Shown: piece by piece, positions 35,618 through 46,844 of the stretch
Layout: every line of letters begins with the position of its first letter
Numbering within the stretch: the first letter of the stretch is position 1
Source: Nansenia antarctica
Lineage: Eukaryota; Chordata; Actinopteri; Argentiniformes; Microstomatidae
DNA length: 64,000 bases
Assembly: GCA_963989245.1 (NCBI GenBank)
Contig: OZ022351.1
Coordinates: 25,598,344 to 25,662,343, forward strand
Reading direction: 5' to 3'
The notes under the pieces: generated by a model
Seen by the model: the letters and a program-made list of their open reading frames with translations, nothing else
Databases searched by the model: none
Told to the model about the DNA's origin: nothing
Position numbers and translations under genes: made by a program

Positions 35618-37375
35618 ATGGGGTCAAATTCTACGAAGCTGTTAAAAGATATTAGTGAACATCGTGGAATGTTGGCTACGTTATCCCCTATGGCTATAGT
35701 GGAAAAAATGAATCCTCTTGTTAGGGAAATTAGCAAAATGTCAACGAAATGGAATAGCCGTTGGGCATACATTGAACAGCCGTGGCCGAAAGAGGGCAGC
35801 ATTAATTTACAATTAATTGCAACATTGGAAATACTTATCAATGGGCACAAAGCACATCAAAGAGGAAAGATTAGATCAGAGAAACGCAAGTTAGAGTTAG
35901 CTATTTTAGATCTATTTAAGGTAGAGGGACAGAAAATAGCTCAGATGGAACCGGAAAAGAAAAAAGAATTGGCCAGAACACTGGAACAGAAACTGAACAT
36001 TTCATCCCCAGACCTGTGTCCTGCCCCCAGTCCCCCTCCATATGCTAAGGCACTGGAGGATCATTCCCAGAAGAAGAAGAAGGAGCCAAGGGGAAAAGGG
36101 GACGACAGGAGTGACGAGGAAGATGACAGCGAAGATGGCAGTGCAGACTCAAGTGATGACGACAATGCAGATGGAGGCTACAACGCGCAGGTCAGGAAGA
36201 TGATAGCCACAGCCGAAAGGAAAGGTGGGAGAAGACGCCCGGAGAAAGAGGGAGATTGTCACCGAATGTCATCAAATACATTAAAGAACTGTCCAGTGCT
36301 GATTCGGGGTAACAAGATGGAATATCATCCGTGGCATCATACAGATTTGTCTGAAGTGATCGAGAAACTCCCAGTTCTTCAAGAGGGAGGACATTCGTGG
36401 ACGCGAGAGGTCGACGTGATACTGACAGGAACGCAGGCCGCGATGGGAGACCTGAAAAGACTCTTAGCTTTTATTGCAGGATTGGATACAATGCAGGAAA
36501 TATTGATGAAGGCAGGACTTCATAGATATATCAATACATCAGTTTATGATCCAGAGCTCTTCGCAGCAAACAGAGGCAGGCTGTGGAAAGCAATCAGAGA
36601 GACCTACCCTACTCACATTCACCCAGACAATATCATTGTGAAGCCACTGGGGGGGGATGAGAATCCCAGGGGTTATGTTGCCCGTGTGCACTCTCAATGG
36701 AGAAGTGTGACAGGGAAAGACGCTGAAGATAACCCCTTAGAAAAATCCATAATCAGGGAAAAAATACAAGAAGGGCTTCCTACCCCAGTTAAGGATAAGC
36801 TAGCAGAAGTGGTGGGGCTACGACACATGAACAAAGCTGTTTATATAGACCACGTAGCTCATCAAGTTGAGTTATATCGAAAGAACATTCAGATACAGAA
36901 GGCACGAGACGAAGAATCCCTCAGAATATTGACTCATTTGCAATTGACTGAAAGCGAGAGGAACATAGAGGGAGTGCAGGCTTTAGCCCCACAGCAACAG
37001 CCACCTGGAGTGCAGACTGCTACTTACCAGTCCTACTCACAGGGGCCACAAGGGGGGTATCCTGCTACTTACCAGTCCTACCCACAGGGGCCACAAGGGG
37101 GGTATCCATACCCACAAGGGCCACCAGGGGTGCAAGCGGTTCCATACCAGATGTACACACAGCCTGGCCAAGGACCACCACCAGGGGGATGGACAGCAGC
37201 AGGGAAGGAGATGCTAGAACCATGCCAATGCGACCAGAATGGACATCTAGCCTGTGCCTGCTGCAACAGGCCCCAGGGGGGCGCAGGGGGGAGCCAAGGA
37301 GGAGGATATTGGCCCCCTACTACACCTGCTCCAGGAGTGATGAACCCTTACGGAGGCCCAGCAGCTGGCCTATAG
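35618..37375 (+). CDS. gag: ERV-B Gag polyprotein
   Basis: Intact 585-codon structural polyprotein. MGSNSTK gives an N-myristoylation signal. Residues 1-130 are matrix-like. A PPPY late-budding motif lies at 139-142 (recruits NEDD4-family ligases). A very acidic D/E/S stretch spans about 162-187. Capsid spans roughly 217-445 with a major-homology-like segment at 344-362 (GGDENPRGYVARVHSQWR). Residues 464-525 are Pro/Gln/Gly/Tyr-rich with an imperfect duplication of a YQSYSQGPQGGYP unit. Near the C-terminus lies CQCDQNGHLACAC at 536-548. This is C-x1-C-x4-H-x4-C, one residue short of the usual retroviral CCHC knuckle. The frame ends in TAG at 37373-37375. Pol follows in the same frame, which implies stop-codon read-through. 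Confidence 0.9.
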   Translation: MGSNSTKLLKDISEHRGMLATLSPMAIVEKMNPLVREISKMSTKWNSRWAYIEQPWPKEGSINLQLIATLEILINGHKAHQRGKIRSEKRKLELAILDLFKVEGQKIAQMEPEKKKELARTLEQKLNISSPDLCPAPSPPPYAKALEDHSQKKKKEPRGKGDDRSDEEDDSEDGSADSSDDDNADGGYNAQVRKMIATAERKGGRRRPEKEGDCHRMSSNTLKNCPVLIRGNKMEYHPWHHTDLSEVIEKLPVLQEGGHSWTREVDVILTGTQAAMGDLKRLLAFIAGLDTMQEILMKAGLHRYINTSVYDPELFAANRGRLWKAIRETYPTHIHPDNIIVKPLGGDENPRGYVARVHSQWRSVTGKDAEDNPLEKSIIREKIQEGLPTPVKDKLAEVVGLRHMNKAVYIDHVAHQVELYRKNIQIQKARDEESLRILTHLQLTESERNIEGVQALAPQQQPPGVQTATYQSYSQGPQGGYPATYQSYPQGPQGGYPYPQGPPGVQAVPYQMYTQPGQGPPPGGWTAAGKEMLEPCQCDQNGHLACACCNRPQGGAGGSQGGGYWPPTTPAPGVMNPYGGPAAGL

Positions 37376-39271
37376 GGGTGCCCGGAAGATCCGAGTGGGA
37401 GGTGCCAGCTGGTGGTGACACAGAAGCCTGAAGGCGCCACGCACCTCCCTATGTCTAGAGAATATGTGAAGACAATCGGATTTGAGGGAATTAAACAGCT
37501 GATTCCTACAACTGAGCTTGTAGACTTAGAGTACAAGGGACAGAGAGCAACTCTGTCAACACTTGTGTCAGAACACACGCCAACAGGGCTGCTAGGGAGA
37601 GATGCTCTATGCCAATTGAACTGTACAGTAAAATGCACACCTGACGGCTGTCAGGTGACGATGCCATCCGGTGCTCAGGTTCCATCGACAGCCAGAGTGA
37701 TTAAGCATAGAACAGACCTACAAGCTTTGCCTTTAAAGGGAGCTGATATAGAATATTGGGTTGATGGGTCTTGTTACGGGGTAGGAGAAACTTTGTGCGC
37801 TGGGTATTCCTTAGTTAAAGCACAAAATTCAAAGTTTATTGTAGAACAGGCTGAGGCAGTTCCTCAGCCTTGCTCGGCTCAGTTGGCTGAATTGATTGCC
37901 CTCACAGAAGCATGCAACTTGGGAACCGGACGGAGAGTGACAGTGTACACCGACTCTGCCTATGCACATAATGTTTGTCATTTTAATGGAGCTGTATGGA
38001 GGGGGCGGGGTTTTAAGAGAACTGATGGTACGCCTATACAGCATCACGCACAGATCATGAAGCTGTTACAAGCCATGATGAAGCCAAAGGAATTAGCCAT
38101 AGTGAAGTGTGCCACACACAGGTCTGACTCATCACATGTCACACAAGGTAACAGGGCTGCAGAGGATGCAGCCAAAGCCATTACAGGAGCAGACAAGGCA
38201 GGTAAAGGTCTTCTGGTCACACATGAAAAGCAATTACAGGGCATGGTCACACTTAGGGATTTATTGATGTTACAGAGTAGAGCAACTATGTTAGACAAGA
38301 ACGTTTGGCTAGCAAGGGGGGCAAGTCAGGATGACACAGGTCTATGGAGGAATCATGAGGGGTTGGTTGTAGCACCCTCAGATTTAATAGGCATGTTAAT
38401 ACGGGAAGCTCATGGATTAGCACATGTGGCTAGGGGGGAGGTAAGACGCAAGATCACCAAGGAATATGGGTTTTGGAGTCCATATTTGATGGAACAGATT
38501 GACCATGCTTTAGGTCAATGTGGGGTCTGTTGGAGAAACAACATCAGAGTGGGTACACCAGTGGTGTCTGGGCATATCCCTACCCCAATAGGGCCACGGG
38601 TGGTGGACAGGGGGGTGGATGTACAGAGTAGGCAGGATGTTGTGCCAACAGGTGCCGAGGTCCCCAGAGAACCTGAGAAGGAGGAGCTACGAGGAGATGC
38701 TGTGGTGTTGCCAGAGCCAGTGGCAATGCCAGTGTTACAGCCAGTGACATTACCGGCAGTGCCTGAAACCGAGGGGACAGTGGAAAGCTGTCCAGATGCC
38801 AATGAACCAGAAACCAACGAAGCAGAGAGTGCTGACAGTCTGGAGGTCCAGCCTGGGAGTGTCCAAAGCCTGGACACCTGTGCTACTGGGGATGCTGGCG
38901 AGTGCCTGCACCATGCTTCAGATGATGCTGAGGGCGACTCCCCAGACCTTGATCAGCGTGGGAGGGGACCAGGCGGCTGCCTGAACCTCAATGACACTGA
39001 CGGACGACGACCAGTTAGGAAAAGATTAAAGACTATGAATAGGGTAGTGAAGCAGCAGATCAAAGGGAACGACGGGAATGGACAGCAGATGATAGCATGG
39101 CTGGAAACGGTCTTAGGGGCATGGGAAACTTATTTTGCTAAGATAGGAGCACATATTATAGCAGACATGATTTTTGACTTTCTTAGGAGGCAGGGCCTCA
39201 TTGACTGTTTTTGGAAAATCAGTCACTCAGTCCACGTTAATGAACTTTTCAGAAGACTAGTCCTCACCTGA
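37376..39271 (+). CDS. pol: ERV-B pol remnant: protease half, RNase H, integrase N-domain, env-like tail
   Basis: Continues in frame from the gag UAG with no stop for 632 codons; there is no ATG near its beginning, so expression would be by read-through. Numbering from 37412: residues 8-75 are the C-terminal half of a retroviral aspartic protease ending in LLGRDAL. GATH is kept, but the catalytic Asp-Thr before it is replaced by Pro-Glu. The RT polymerase domain is entirely absent. RNase H at 113-260 keeps all four acidic residues (D118, E160, D181, D252; VDGS, AELIAL, YTDSAY). The integrase zinc domain keeps H334, H338, C370 and C373. The DDE core is missing: the frame jumps near residues 395-410 to Pro/Glu-rich sequence, a basic RRPVRKR, and a WLETVLGAWETYFAKIGAHI tail that resembles a degenerate retroviral transmembrane region. 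It is a deletion product kept open. Confidence 0.85.
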   Translation, partial: GCPEDPSGRCQLVVTQKPEGATHLPMSREYVKTIGFEGIKQLIPTTELVDLEYKGQRATLSTLVSEHTPTGLLGRDALCQLNCTVKCTPDGCQVTMPSGAQVPSTARVIKHRTDLQALPLKGADIEYWVDGSCYGVGETLCAGYSLVKAQNSKFIVEQAEAVPQPCSAQLAELIALTEACNLGTGRRVTVYTDSAYAHNVCHFNGAVWRGRGFKRTDGTPIQHHAQIMKLLQAMMKPKELAIVKCATHRSDSSHVTQGNRAAEDAAKAITGADKAGKGLLVTHEKQLQGMVTLRDLLMLQSRATMLDKNVWLARGASQDDTGLWRNHEGLVVAPSDLIGMLIREAHGLAHVARGEVRRKITKEYGFWSPYLMEQIDHALGQCGVCWRNNIRVGTPVVSGHIPTPIGPRVVDRGVDVQSRQDVVPTGAEVPREPEKEELRGDAVVLPEPVAMPVLQPVTLPAVPETEGTVESCPDANEPETNEAESADSLEVQPGSVQSLDTCATGDAGECLHHASDDAEGDSPDLDQRGRGPGGCLNLNDTDGRRPVRKRLKTMNRVVKQQIKGNDGNGQQMIAWLETVLGAWETYFAKIGAHIIADMIFDFLRRQGLIDCFWKISHSVHVNELFRRLVLT

Positions 39272-39776
39272 GGTGAAGATCTATGCATTAATGCATTCCC
39301 TTTGTCCTATGCTTACTGTTGGAGAATTATGTGTTATGATAACTGAATGTCATTATTTGTGTATTGTTTGTGTATTTGTGTGATTGATGTCAGTTGAGAA
39401 GTGATGTGGTGGTTATGCAAAGATAGGAAAGAGGTTCTGTTCCTAGCGCAACGAAAATGGAAGCTCCTGACTATGAAAGTGTTATCAATCTGAAACAGCG
39501 GTAAAGGCTGTTCTCCAACTGGGTTCAAGTGCTAGCAACCTCTGACCCTGACGCTTCAAGGACAAAGAAAACATCGGTCGTTGGAAGTTTTTGTGTTGAA
39601 ATATGTATGATGTACTGTGTTTAGATTAATTTGTGTTGTTTATTTTTTGAATTTTTTTTTTTTTTTTTTTTTTCTCTTTGGTTTCTTAGTTACAGTCGGT
39701 GGGGTTTTGTGTTTTTGTTTTTGTTTTGTGGTCATTTAGTTTCGGAACACCCTCTGGGTATTCCGAGGGGGGAATC
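39272..39776 (+). other. ERV-B 3' untranslated region and polypurine tract
   Basis: No coding is seen. A T tract lies at 39652-39673. The purine tract GAGGGGGGAATC at 39765-39776 abuts the 3' LTR. Confidence 0.65.
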
Positions 39777-40001
39777 TGTAGTTTATTTGTATTTAATAAT
39801 GGGCCTATATGTTTGCTCCTGACTGTGGGGCAAGGTATTTATGACCTCCTGGCCCCTCCCCCTGACCTGATAGGACCACTGGCTGTGACTGCATCTTGAC
39901 CAAGTTTATAAGTAAGGATGTGGGCTCTGGCCCTGCCTCTCTTCTCCCTCACCTCTTGACCAAGCAGCTCCCTCTCTCTCTCTCTCTCTGTCCCCCTCCC
40001 C

Positions 40002-40033
<32 letters not shown>

Positions 40034-40151
40034 TTGCCAGACCAGCGTCCATCTTTGATGTCTGTGTACTTTTGCATTTTGAATAAATGGTCTTAAACTG
40101 CTCAATAACTGTTCTTCATTTTAGTAGCCAACAGGTTAAGAATATACGACA
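39777..40151 (+). repeat. ERV-B 3' LTR
   Basis: Same length and sequence as 33341-33715. Followed by the target duplication AATG. Confidence 0.95.
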
Positions 40152-40155
40152 AATG

Positions 40156-43100
40156 TAAGTAAAATCATATCAAATGCGAAATCTGTCAAATGTTGTATTC
40201 GTACATGGAGATCAAGCGTGTCAAATCAAAGTCATTTAAGTCCATTAAATGTGCATTTTCTGATTTCCCAAGTGGGCAAGCCCTGTTTCTCTGTAGCTGT
40301 GATGTCGTTAACGACCTTTCTCTCTGTCTTCCTTCTCTTTTTTCTGTAGCTTCACGCTCATGTTTGAGTGTTCACGGGTTGACAGGTAGTCACAGATAAT
40401 ACGTTTTAATTCCCCATGTGGGACCAAAACTCACTTTCCTTGTAATTTTCTGTTCCCATAATTCTATTCTCTTTTGAAGCCTTTGAATGTAAATTGGTAA
40501 CATGTCAGAAATAAGTGTAGTAAACCTAGACCTGCCTTTAAATAATGTATTCGATCATACACTTAAAATTGACTTTTTGTAGTGGTGGAGAGGGATGGAA
40601 TGTACAGTGGAGATCTGTCTTGTCATTTGTATCCAATATCCAATATATTTTGATTGTATCAAAATACTTTTAATATGTTTCCCTGTGACCTGTCAGTCTT
40701 AATAACAACCACCCACTGTCTACAGTATGTGTGCATTTGCACAAGACCTTATAATCGTCAGTTAAATAGATACAGATCATTTGAATGTAAAGCCAGAAAG
40801 GGTGATTTTTTCCCACAAGTCATCTGTGCTGTATCTGTCCCACATTCAAAGCCTTATCTTACCGTGCCTCCTCCTGCTCTGTACCACACAACAATAAACA
40901 AATATATAAACGGGAGGTACCGTAACTCGAGCCCATGTGTTCTAACTCTAACCCCCAGCACCCCATTTGTCCCATCGGTGGCTCGGCTGAACGCTCTGTG
41001 GCGGATTTGACAGACAATTCGCCTTGAGCTCCACTGTTCCCTTCCTCCGTTTTTTCTCTCTGCGCCACTTTCTCTCTCTCCCCCCCCCGTCCAGAATAAT
41101 GAGCCTTTCAGCAATTCCACTCAGGGATCCCAGACGACGAACGGCGCGGTCGGCAGCCTGGATTTCTCGCCGACGCCCCAGCAAAGCCCCCCCCCCCCCC
41201 CCCCCCCTGCCAGCCAGCCAGTCCCCTGGAAGGCACAAGCTCCGCTGGCCAAGTACGGACACTGTTTCGGAGGGATAAGTTGGCCTGGGGAATATTCCCG
41301 AGCTCGATCGCTAGAATGTAAAATAGGCAACTTTGCTGACGCCTGGCCTCCACTGCCTCCTCCTCGGATGGCTGGTTAGGCATCCTCCACCTCATAAAGG
41401 ATGCAGCTGTGCTGGTAAAAAAACAAAGACACCACTCCAATTTATGCTGGAGTGTCTCTGGGCCCCGTCTGCATTCCGACACAGAAAAATACACTGTCGG
41501 GTCTGATTTTTTTTTTCCTCCTATGGCTGAAGCCTGCAGTTATGTTGGGCAGGTAGGTAGATAGTGTCGAGTGGCAGAGGAGGAGGCCGGGAGAGACAGC
41601 GGAGGAGAACTGGGAGGGGGAAACAATATATTTATTTTATATGCTGGGAATAGAAATAAAAATAAAATTTTAGTTGGGCTTCTAGAGGCAAGGAAGGACG
41701 CTACGGATGCAGACTTTCGCATCCACTATGAATAATCTGACCTCTATGAAAGGAGTGTGATGAATATTTGAACTACAGTGTTAATTGGAGTTACCTGTGG
41801 CCTTGGTATTGCTCCACATACAATACCTTGCTTTCCGCCGGAGCCCAGCTCACCAGCATAGCGTAGCAGCAGCATAGAGGGAGCCCATAGAGAGACTGAG
41901 AGCTGGAATTGGATTTGAAGCTCTGAGGCAGGTAATAAAAAGCAACACTCCCACACCAAGGAGTATGATTTCCCCAAGCCCCCCGCTGGCAGACATGTTG
42001 AATTTTCTACATGTAATGTATGGGAGTCTAAGCCAGCCGTTGCCTGAGTACTCTACTGAGTTTGTTTTCTCATTAACATCAATGTATTGCTTTGAAGTGA
42101 TGGCTTATGTACAGTACAGTACTTCCTTTAACAACAAGGAAGGAATGCCCCCACCATCCAGCTGTACTGTGTGAAGTAAGTACCACCCCCTGGTGGTTGA
42201 CTAGAGGCTCTGACCCAATGACTCAACTCTGGATTTCCAAGGTGACAACTCTCTCACTACACCTGTCAGACAACTGTCTGATGTAATGATTTGAGAAGTC
42301 ATCAGAGAATGCCCAGAGGCCTGTACACCAGGGAAGACTGTAATACATCCCCGATGTGAAAGAGTAGATATCAAATAGGGAAGACAAATGATGAACGAAT
42401 GTACTGTAAGTCACATATACAATGTTTTGAAAGCAATGACACTGTGTGATATGGAGAGGATATAATGATGGAGAACAAAGGTAGAGAGAGAGAGATACCA
42501 ACGATTTAGAATCAACCTCTTCTTTATGACCACAGCCCAGATAAGGCATCAGCACAGCATAGACTCCTGTTCTCCAGTATTTGTTTGTTTTTTCGATACA
42601 GCAGCGTACGCTACTTACATCAGATATCGGCCTCCTCCTCAGCTCTGCAGCTATTTCAAAGATCCATCGCCCCTGGCGATTCATAAATGCAATCAGCTAG
42701 AGTCGATCAGACCTTGTGGGAAAATAGACACCAATCGATAGTCGCCCCAACCAACAACACATGCAATGTCTTATTTTTGCTTACCAATTCAGGCTTGGTT
42801 ACAGATCTGTTGGCGAATTGATCCAACTAAACAAAAGAAGATGAAGACGTGGCTTTGGGGACAGTAGAAGAGGGGGGAAAAGTGGTGAAATACTCCCTGG
42901 TATAACGTCTCACTGCACCTAACATGGCCGCCGGAATGTGTCACTCAAGGCTTGACCCGCTCGCAGACCACAGCATATTTCGATTTCCCCTCCAACGGTT
43001 CCCCGAGAAGGTAGGGAGAGGCCTAGCCTTGCTTGTGGGGGCTAAGAGGCTCCTATCCAGGCCACTGGAGCACTGAAAACGGCCCTAGGCTGGAACTGAA

Positions 43101-43347
43101 GCTTGGTTCCTTCGCCTCCGTCAGCCAGCGACATTGATCTTCCTGCCCCGCCGCGTCACTGCAGACCTAGAAGAAGAAAAAAAGCATGGCTGCCAGGCGG
43201 ACAGCCAGGGGTGTTTCACTGCTTCACCATAATACACTATTTATCTTCACTCCTTAGTATTAGTCAGATTCTGTAACTTCTAGAGATCATTCTGACTCAA
43301 CATAGTGTGGCATGGATATGAATATTCTTTGTCACATTTAATAATAC
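40156..43347. other. Unique sequence with poly-C tract, no gene recognised
   Basis: Contains a 20-base C tract at 41187-41206. ORFs in 40850-41500 overlap on both strands and derive from GC-rich and purine-rich composition. None shows a domain. Confidence 0.35.
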
Positions 43348-43354
43348 TAATAAT

Positions 43355-43385
<31 letters not shown>

Positions 43386-43480
43386 GTCATCATAACAATA
43401 ATAATAATAACAACAATCATAATCATAATATGTATATGTATATGTATAATTATAGTTATAATTATAATTTTTAATGATGT
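43340..43480. repeat. (ATC)n / AT-rich microsatellite cluster
   Basis: ATC repeats at 43356-43395 followed by AAT and TATG/TATA variants. Confidence 0.95.
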
Positions 43481-45369
43481 TATTTAAAAGCGCATTTCTC
43501 AAACTCAAGGACACTGTACAGAAAAAAAAGAAAAAAAGAGAAGCAGGATAAAAAAACAAAAAAAAACAACAACAAACAAACAAAAACAGAATGGAGACAC
43601 ACAAGATAAAATCTTATCCATTTTAATTATTTTTTAAATAGGTCTGTAGTGAGCACAGAACAGTCTCTCTCTCTCACTTAACTAAGACTCCAGGAGACAT
43701 TTGCTGTGGAAACATGATTGGTTTATTTTAATGTGCTGAGATGGGGCTGACTGACACTAATGGGGTTGGCAAAAAAATGGCGTCTATCTGGCCCCCATGA
43801 TGGTTCACTGAACAACAGTGCTTAAAGTATTTTCCGGTCCTTAAGTAGGCTTGTCTGTCTTGAGTCAGTAATAGAAGGGGGAGGGGGCAGGGAGGTGATT
43901 CAAAATGTGTATATAATACAATATTAATAATAGGGGAGCGCACACAACCATTTCAAGACAGACAACCTCGATACCAATGTCTCTATTGTTCCTTCAGCTC
44001 TGTGCTTTGCTAATACACTCCACAGTGTTTCAATAGAATCCCCTCCTTCAACGATGGATTTGCCAGAACTCAATTTTCATTTTTTTCATTTTTACCCAAA
44101 ACATCCCTACTATACTCGGCAAAGACAGTGTCTTTTGTGAACACGTTCATCACCTTCCATCCAGTGAAAGAGGAAGTGCGTAGCGGTGTGACACCGTTGT
44201 GAAAACACGACGGGATGCTGCAGTCTCAACTAACCGGGGAAGATGAATGATCCATTTGCAATGCTATTATTAACCATTCAGTCAATACAGCGAGAGCATG
44301 TGATTAAACAGGACAACAGTAGAGCCTCTAGCCCAGCGCAGAGTGGTGGTGAACCGCCTCAGGCTCTCCAGCGCGTTGGAATCGTTTGATTCCCGGCAGC
44401 ATCAAACAGTCTGCTATTATGTGGTCCAGACCTCCGGTAGAGGCGGTCCGCCCGCCGCAGTCACTTTGAAAACATGTAATAACCCAGAGGTCACAGGGGT
44501 CAAGTGCCTCTACTCCATCCGCAGTCAAGGCAATTTGATACGGAAGACAGATAGACGTCTGGTCATTTTACCACTTATTGCAAATAAGCTGTCTCACTCT
44601 TCCACCTGTGACACGTCATGTGTCAGAAGTCCAATATCACAGCAGAGAGGCAGCCCCTGTCAAATACTGTAACCTGCTTACACATGACTATAACACGTTA
44701 TGATTAGTGCTGTCCATAGATTATTTTGTAATCAAGTTAATCACAATAATATTCTGTGATTAATCAGATTAATCATGATTAATAACACGTTTGAAATACT
44801 AGTATTTACTATATATATATATATATATATATTTAAGGATTAATTGCATTTTGATTAATGTATGTTGATGTGTTTCCACACATAATGTGTGAATGTTTAT
44901 GAATATAGTTACTAATAATTCACTTAGCATGTAATAATGCAAAAAAATGTTAGAATAATGATTTAGTAATGCAATTCTAAAGTGTTCGGTTTTGCATAAT
45001 TTCAATGTCGGATGTATGAAGTCAACAACACAGCACAACACAACACAACAACAGGTAGAAATCACTAAGGAGAAGGGTAGTCAGCATTCAAATTAAAATG
45101 ATATCATCTAAAGTGGGAAAGATGTAATTTGATAAAAGTGTCGAGCCATACAAATCTATTGCGAAGAGCAAATTAATAATTTAAGCCCTGAATCTTTCCG
45201 GAGAGAAAGGGTGGGGGACAGGAGGAATATACATCTACAGTAAACATGTCATACGTCCCTGTTGTTGTGAGTGCAACATGATGGTGTGTCACACAGTACA
45301 TACAATATATTTGAGCAAAAATGCAAATATAAAAAAAAGGAAAAAAAACATACTGACGCATGTACACTT

Positions 45370-45408
<39 letters not shown>

Positions 45409-45829
45409 CTCACATGCTTACGCTCAATAAAATGCGGAATCACCGCATTTGCCACGTTTAATGTCAGCAAAGGGCTATTAACCATCTCCTCCGTGATAAA
45501 GCTCCCCAAACTGATTTTTGTTATTAAAAGTGGTTTGACCTTAGAGTTCCCCTTGTGGAGTAGAAATAAGTTTGCTTGTTTGTTGTTCCCCCCCCCCCCC
45601 CCCCCCCCCATCCTTCCCTATGTGGCCTGGATCTTTAACATGCTTGTTTTTCATTTGTCTGGCCCGTGGTGCTCTTCACACTGATGCCCTTCCTCTTCCT
45701 CTGGGTGCCGGGGCCGGACGGGGAACGTCTCAGCGGCACCCCCTCTAGGGGCGGAAGACCTCACGGCAGTGATTGTCCTCTTCCTTCTGATCCCCAAGCA
45801 TCCAGAGGAATAGAGCTTGACTGTTTTCC

Positions 45830-45867
<38 letters not shown>

Positions 45868-46429
45868 CTCAGGTCTCACTACTGGGGCAAAAAAGTAGGA
45901 TTTGTAGTCCCCCCCCCCCCTCCCCCACTTACCCAGTAGCATTAGCCCGATTAGCTGCATCCTGACAGATTGCTACTGCCTGGCAGTCAAACATGAGCAG
46001 AGCTGCTGAGACCTTTACTACTATTGGACAAAAGGCTGTCCTTCAGAGACTATGTAAGCCTGAGTTTACCCGCCCCCCCCCACAGTGTATATAAGTGTTT
46101 TGACCCCAGTACCCCTAAGTTATGACATGGTTCTGACCTATGATGCATGAGTCACCCCATGATATCAGCCCCATTATGATAGCCAATCATATATCACCAT
46201 TTATTGCATCTCATCAGCATCTTAACTTCCTTGGCAGTGACGTTGCGTTACACTACAGTACAAACCAGGAAGGAATCAAGTTCCTCCACTACCGTGTGCT
46301 ACTGTGTTATATTGTGGATACCGTTACGGCTGGGATGCGGGCATAGCTGTTCCGATGTCCACGATGTAGCACACCCTTCAGTGTGTTATTGCTTAAAGAT
46401 ACACCAAGTATTAAAGATACACCAAGTAC
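43481..46429. other. Microsatellite-rich DNA, no gene recognised
   Basis: Holds (AT)n at 44808-44831, (CA)n at 45372-45412, a ~20-base C tract at 45590-45609, (CA)n at 45833-45865 and poly-C near 45911. 43490-43515 (agcgcatttctcaaactcaagg) resembles the gcgctttt..ctcaaagac segment in the THAP element at 30548. A direct repeat of ttaaagatacaccaagta lies at 46393-46428. Confidence 0.6.
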
Positions 46430-46757
46430 CAATGGACCTATCACTAAGCCACGCCCCCTTTGAAAACTCGGACAAACAAACAACGCTTCACTGACAGTGA
46501 CTGAATGTGACCGACCGTGACTGAATGACATTCAATGACTTACAATGGCGGGAGTTGGCAAATTTCTGATTTCTGATTTACCACAGCAAGTAATAGACAT
46601 GTTTTTTTTTAAAGATGACAAGAATATTTCGTCTAGAAGCTTTTCACCATCAGATATTAGCGAGTTGTTTGTCCGACTGTTCTGCCTGTAGTGACTTTTG
46701 CTGTGATATGATTGGGCAATTTCTATTTCGGGGCGTGGCTTAGTGATGGGTCAATTG
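46430..46757 (+). mobile_element. MITE with ~28-bp inverted ends and a small ORF
   Basis: The left end CAATGGACCTATCACTAAGC and the right end (reverse complement CAATTGACCCATCACTAAGC) differ at two places in 20, and both continue CACGCCCC. The 328-bp element carries a 48-codon ORF. Target duplication not resolved, superfamily unknown. Confidence 0.8.
46545..46691 (+). CDS. Small ORF inside the MITE (48 codons)
   Basis: Opens MAGVGKFLISDLPQQVIDMF and includes a SRSFSPSDISELFVRL segment, ending at TAG 46689-46691. The composition (amphipathic, ordered) looks like the start of a real protein rather than chance, and the ATG context is good (acaATGG). It could be the first exon of the parent transposon's protein retained in a deletion derivative. 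No family recognised. Confidence 0.35.
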   Translation: MAGVGKFLISDLPQQVIDMFFFKDDKNISSRSFSPSDISELFVRLFCL

Positions 46758-46844
46758 AATCATGTATAGCAGGTGTGACTACATGTCTAAACAACTCTAG
46801 ACTAGCACGCAGATGTCTAGAACACATAATTGTATTTTGTACAA

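Larger units (their letters stand above)
33341..40151 (+). mobile_element. ERV-B: complete endogenous retrovirus with intact gag, deleted pol
   Basis: Two 375-bp LTRs (33341-33715, 39777-40151), identical by eye, bound 6.06 kb. The 4-bp target duplication AATG lies at 33337-33340 and 40152-40155. The interior order is primer-binding site, splice donor, 1.8-kb leader, gag (35618-37375), UAG, an in-frame pol remnant with protease C-terminal half, RNase H and integrase zinc-binding domain (to 39271), an env-tail-like segment, and a polypurine tract. The whole reverse-transcriptase polymerase domain and the integrase DDE core are missing, so it cannot copy itself. The UAG gag-pol arrangement is typical of gamma/epsilonretroviruses. 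The identical LTRs indicate a very recent insertion. Confidence 0.95.

Noticed and set aside
40854..41494. Several overlapping ORFs around a poly-C tract
   Set aside because: Composition-driven, both strands open, broken by the homopolymer, no domain.
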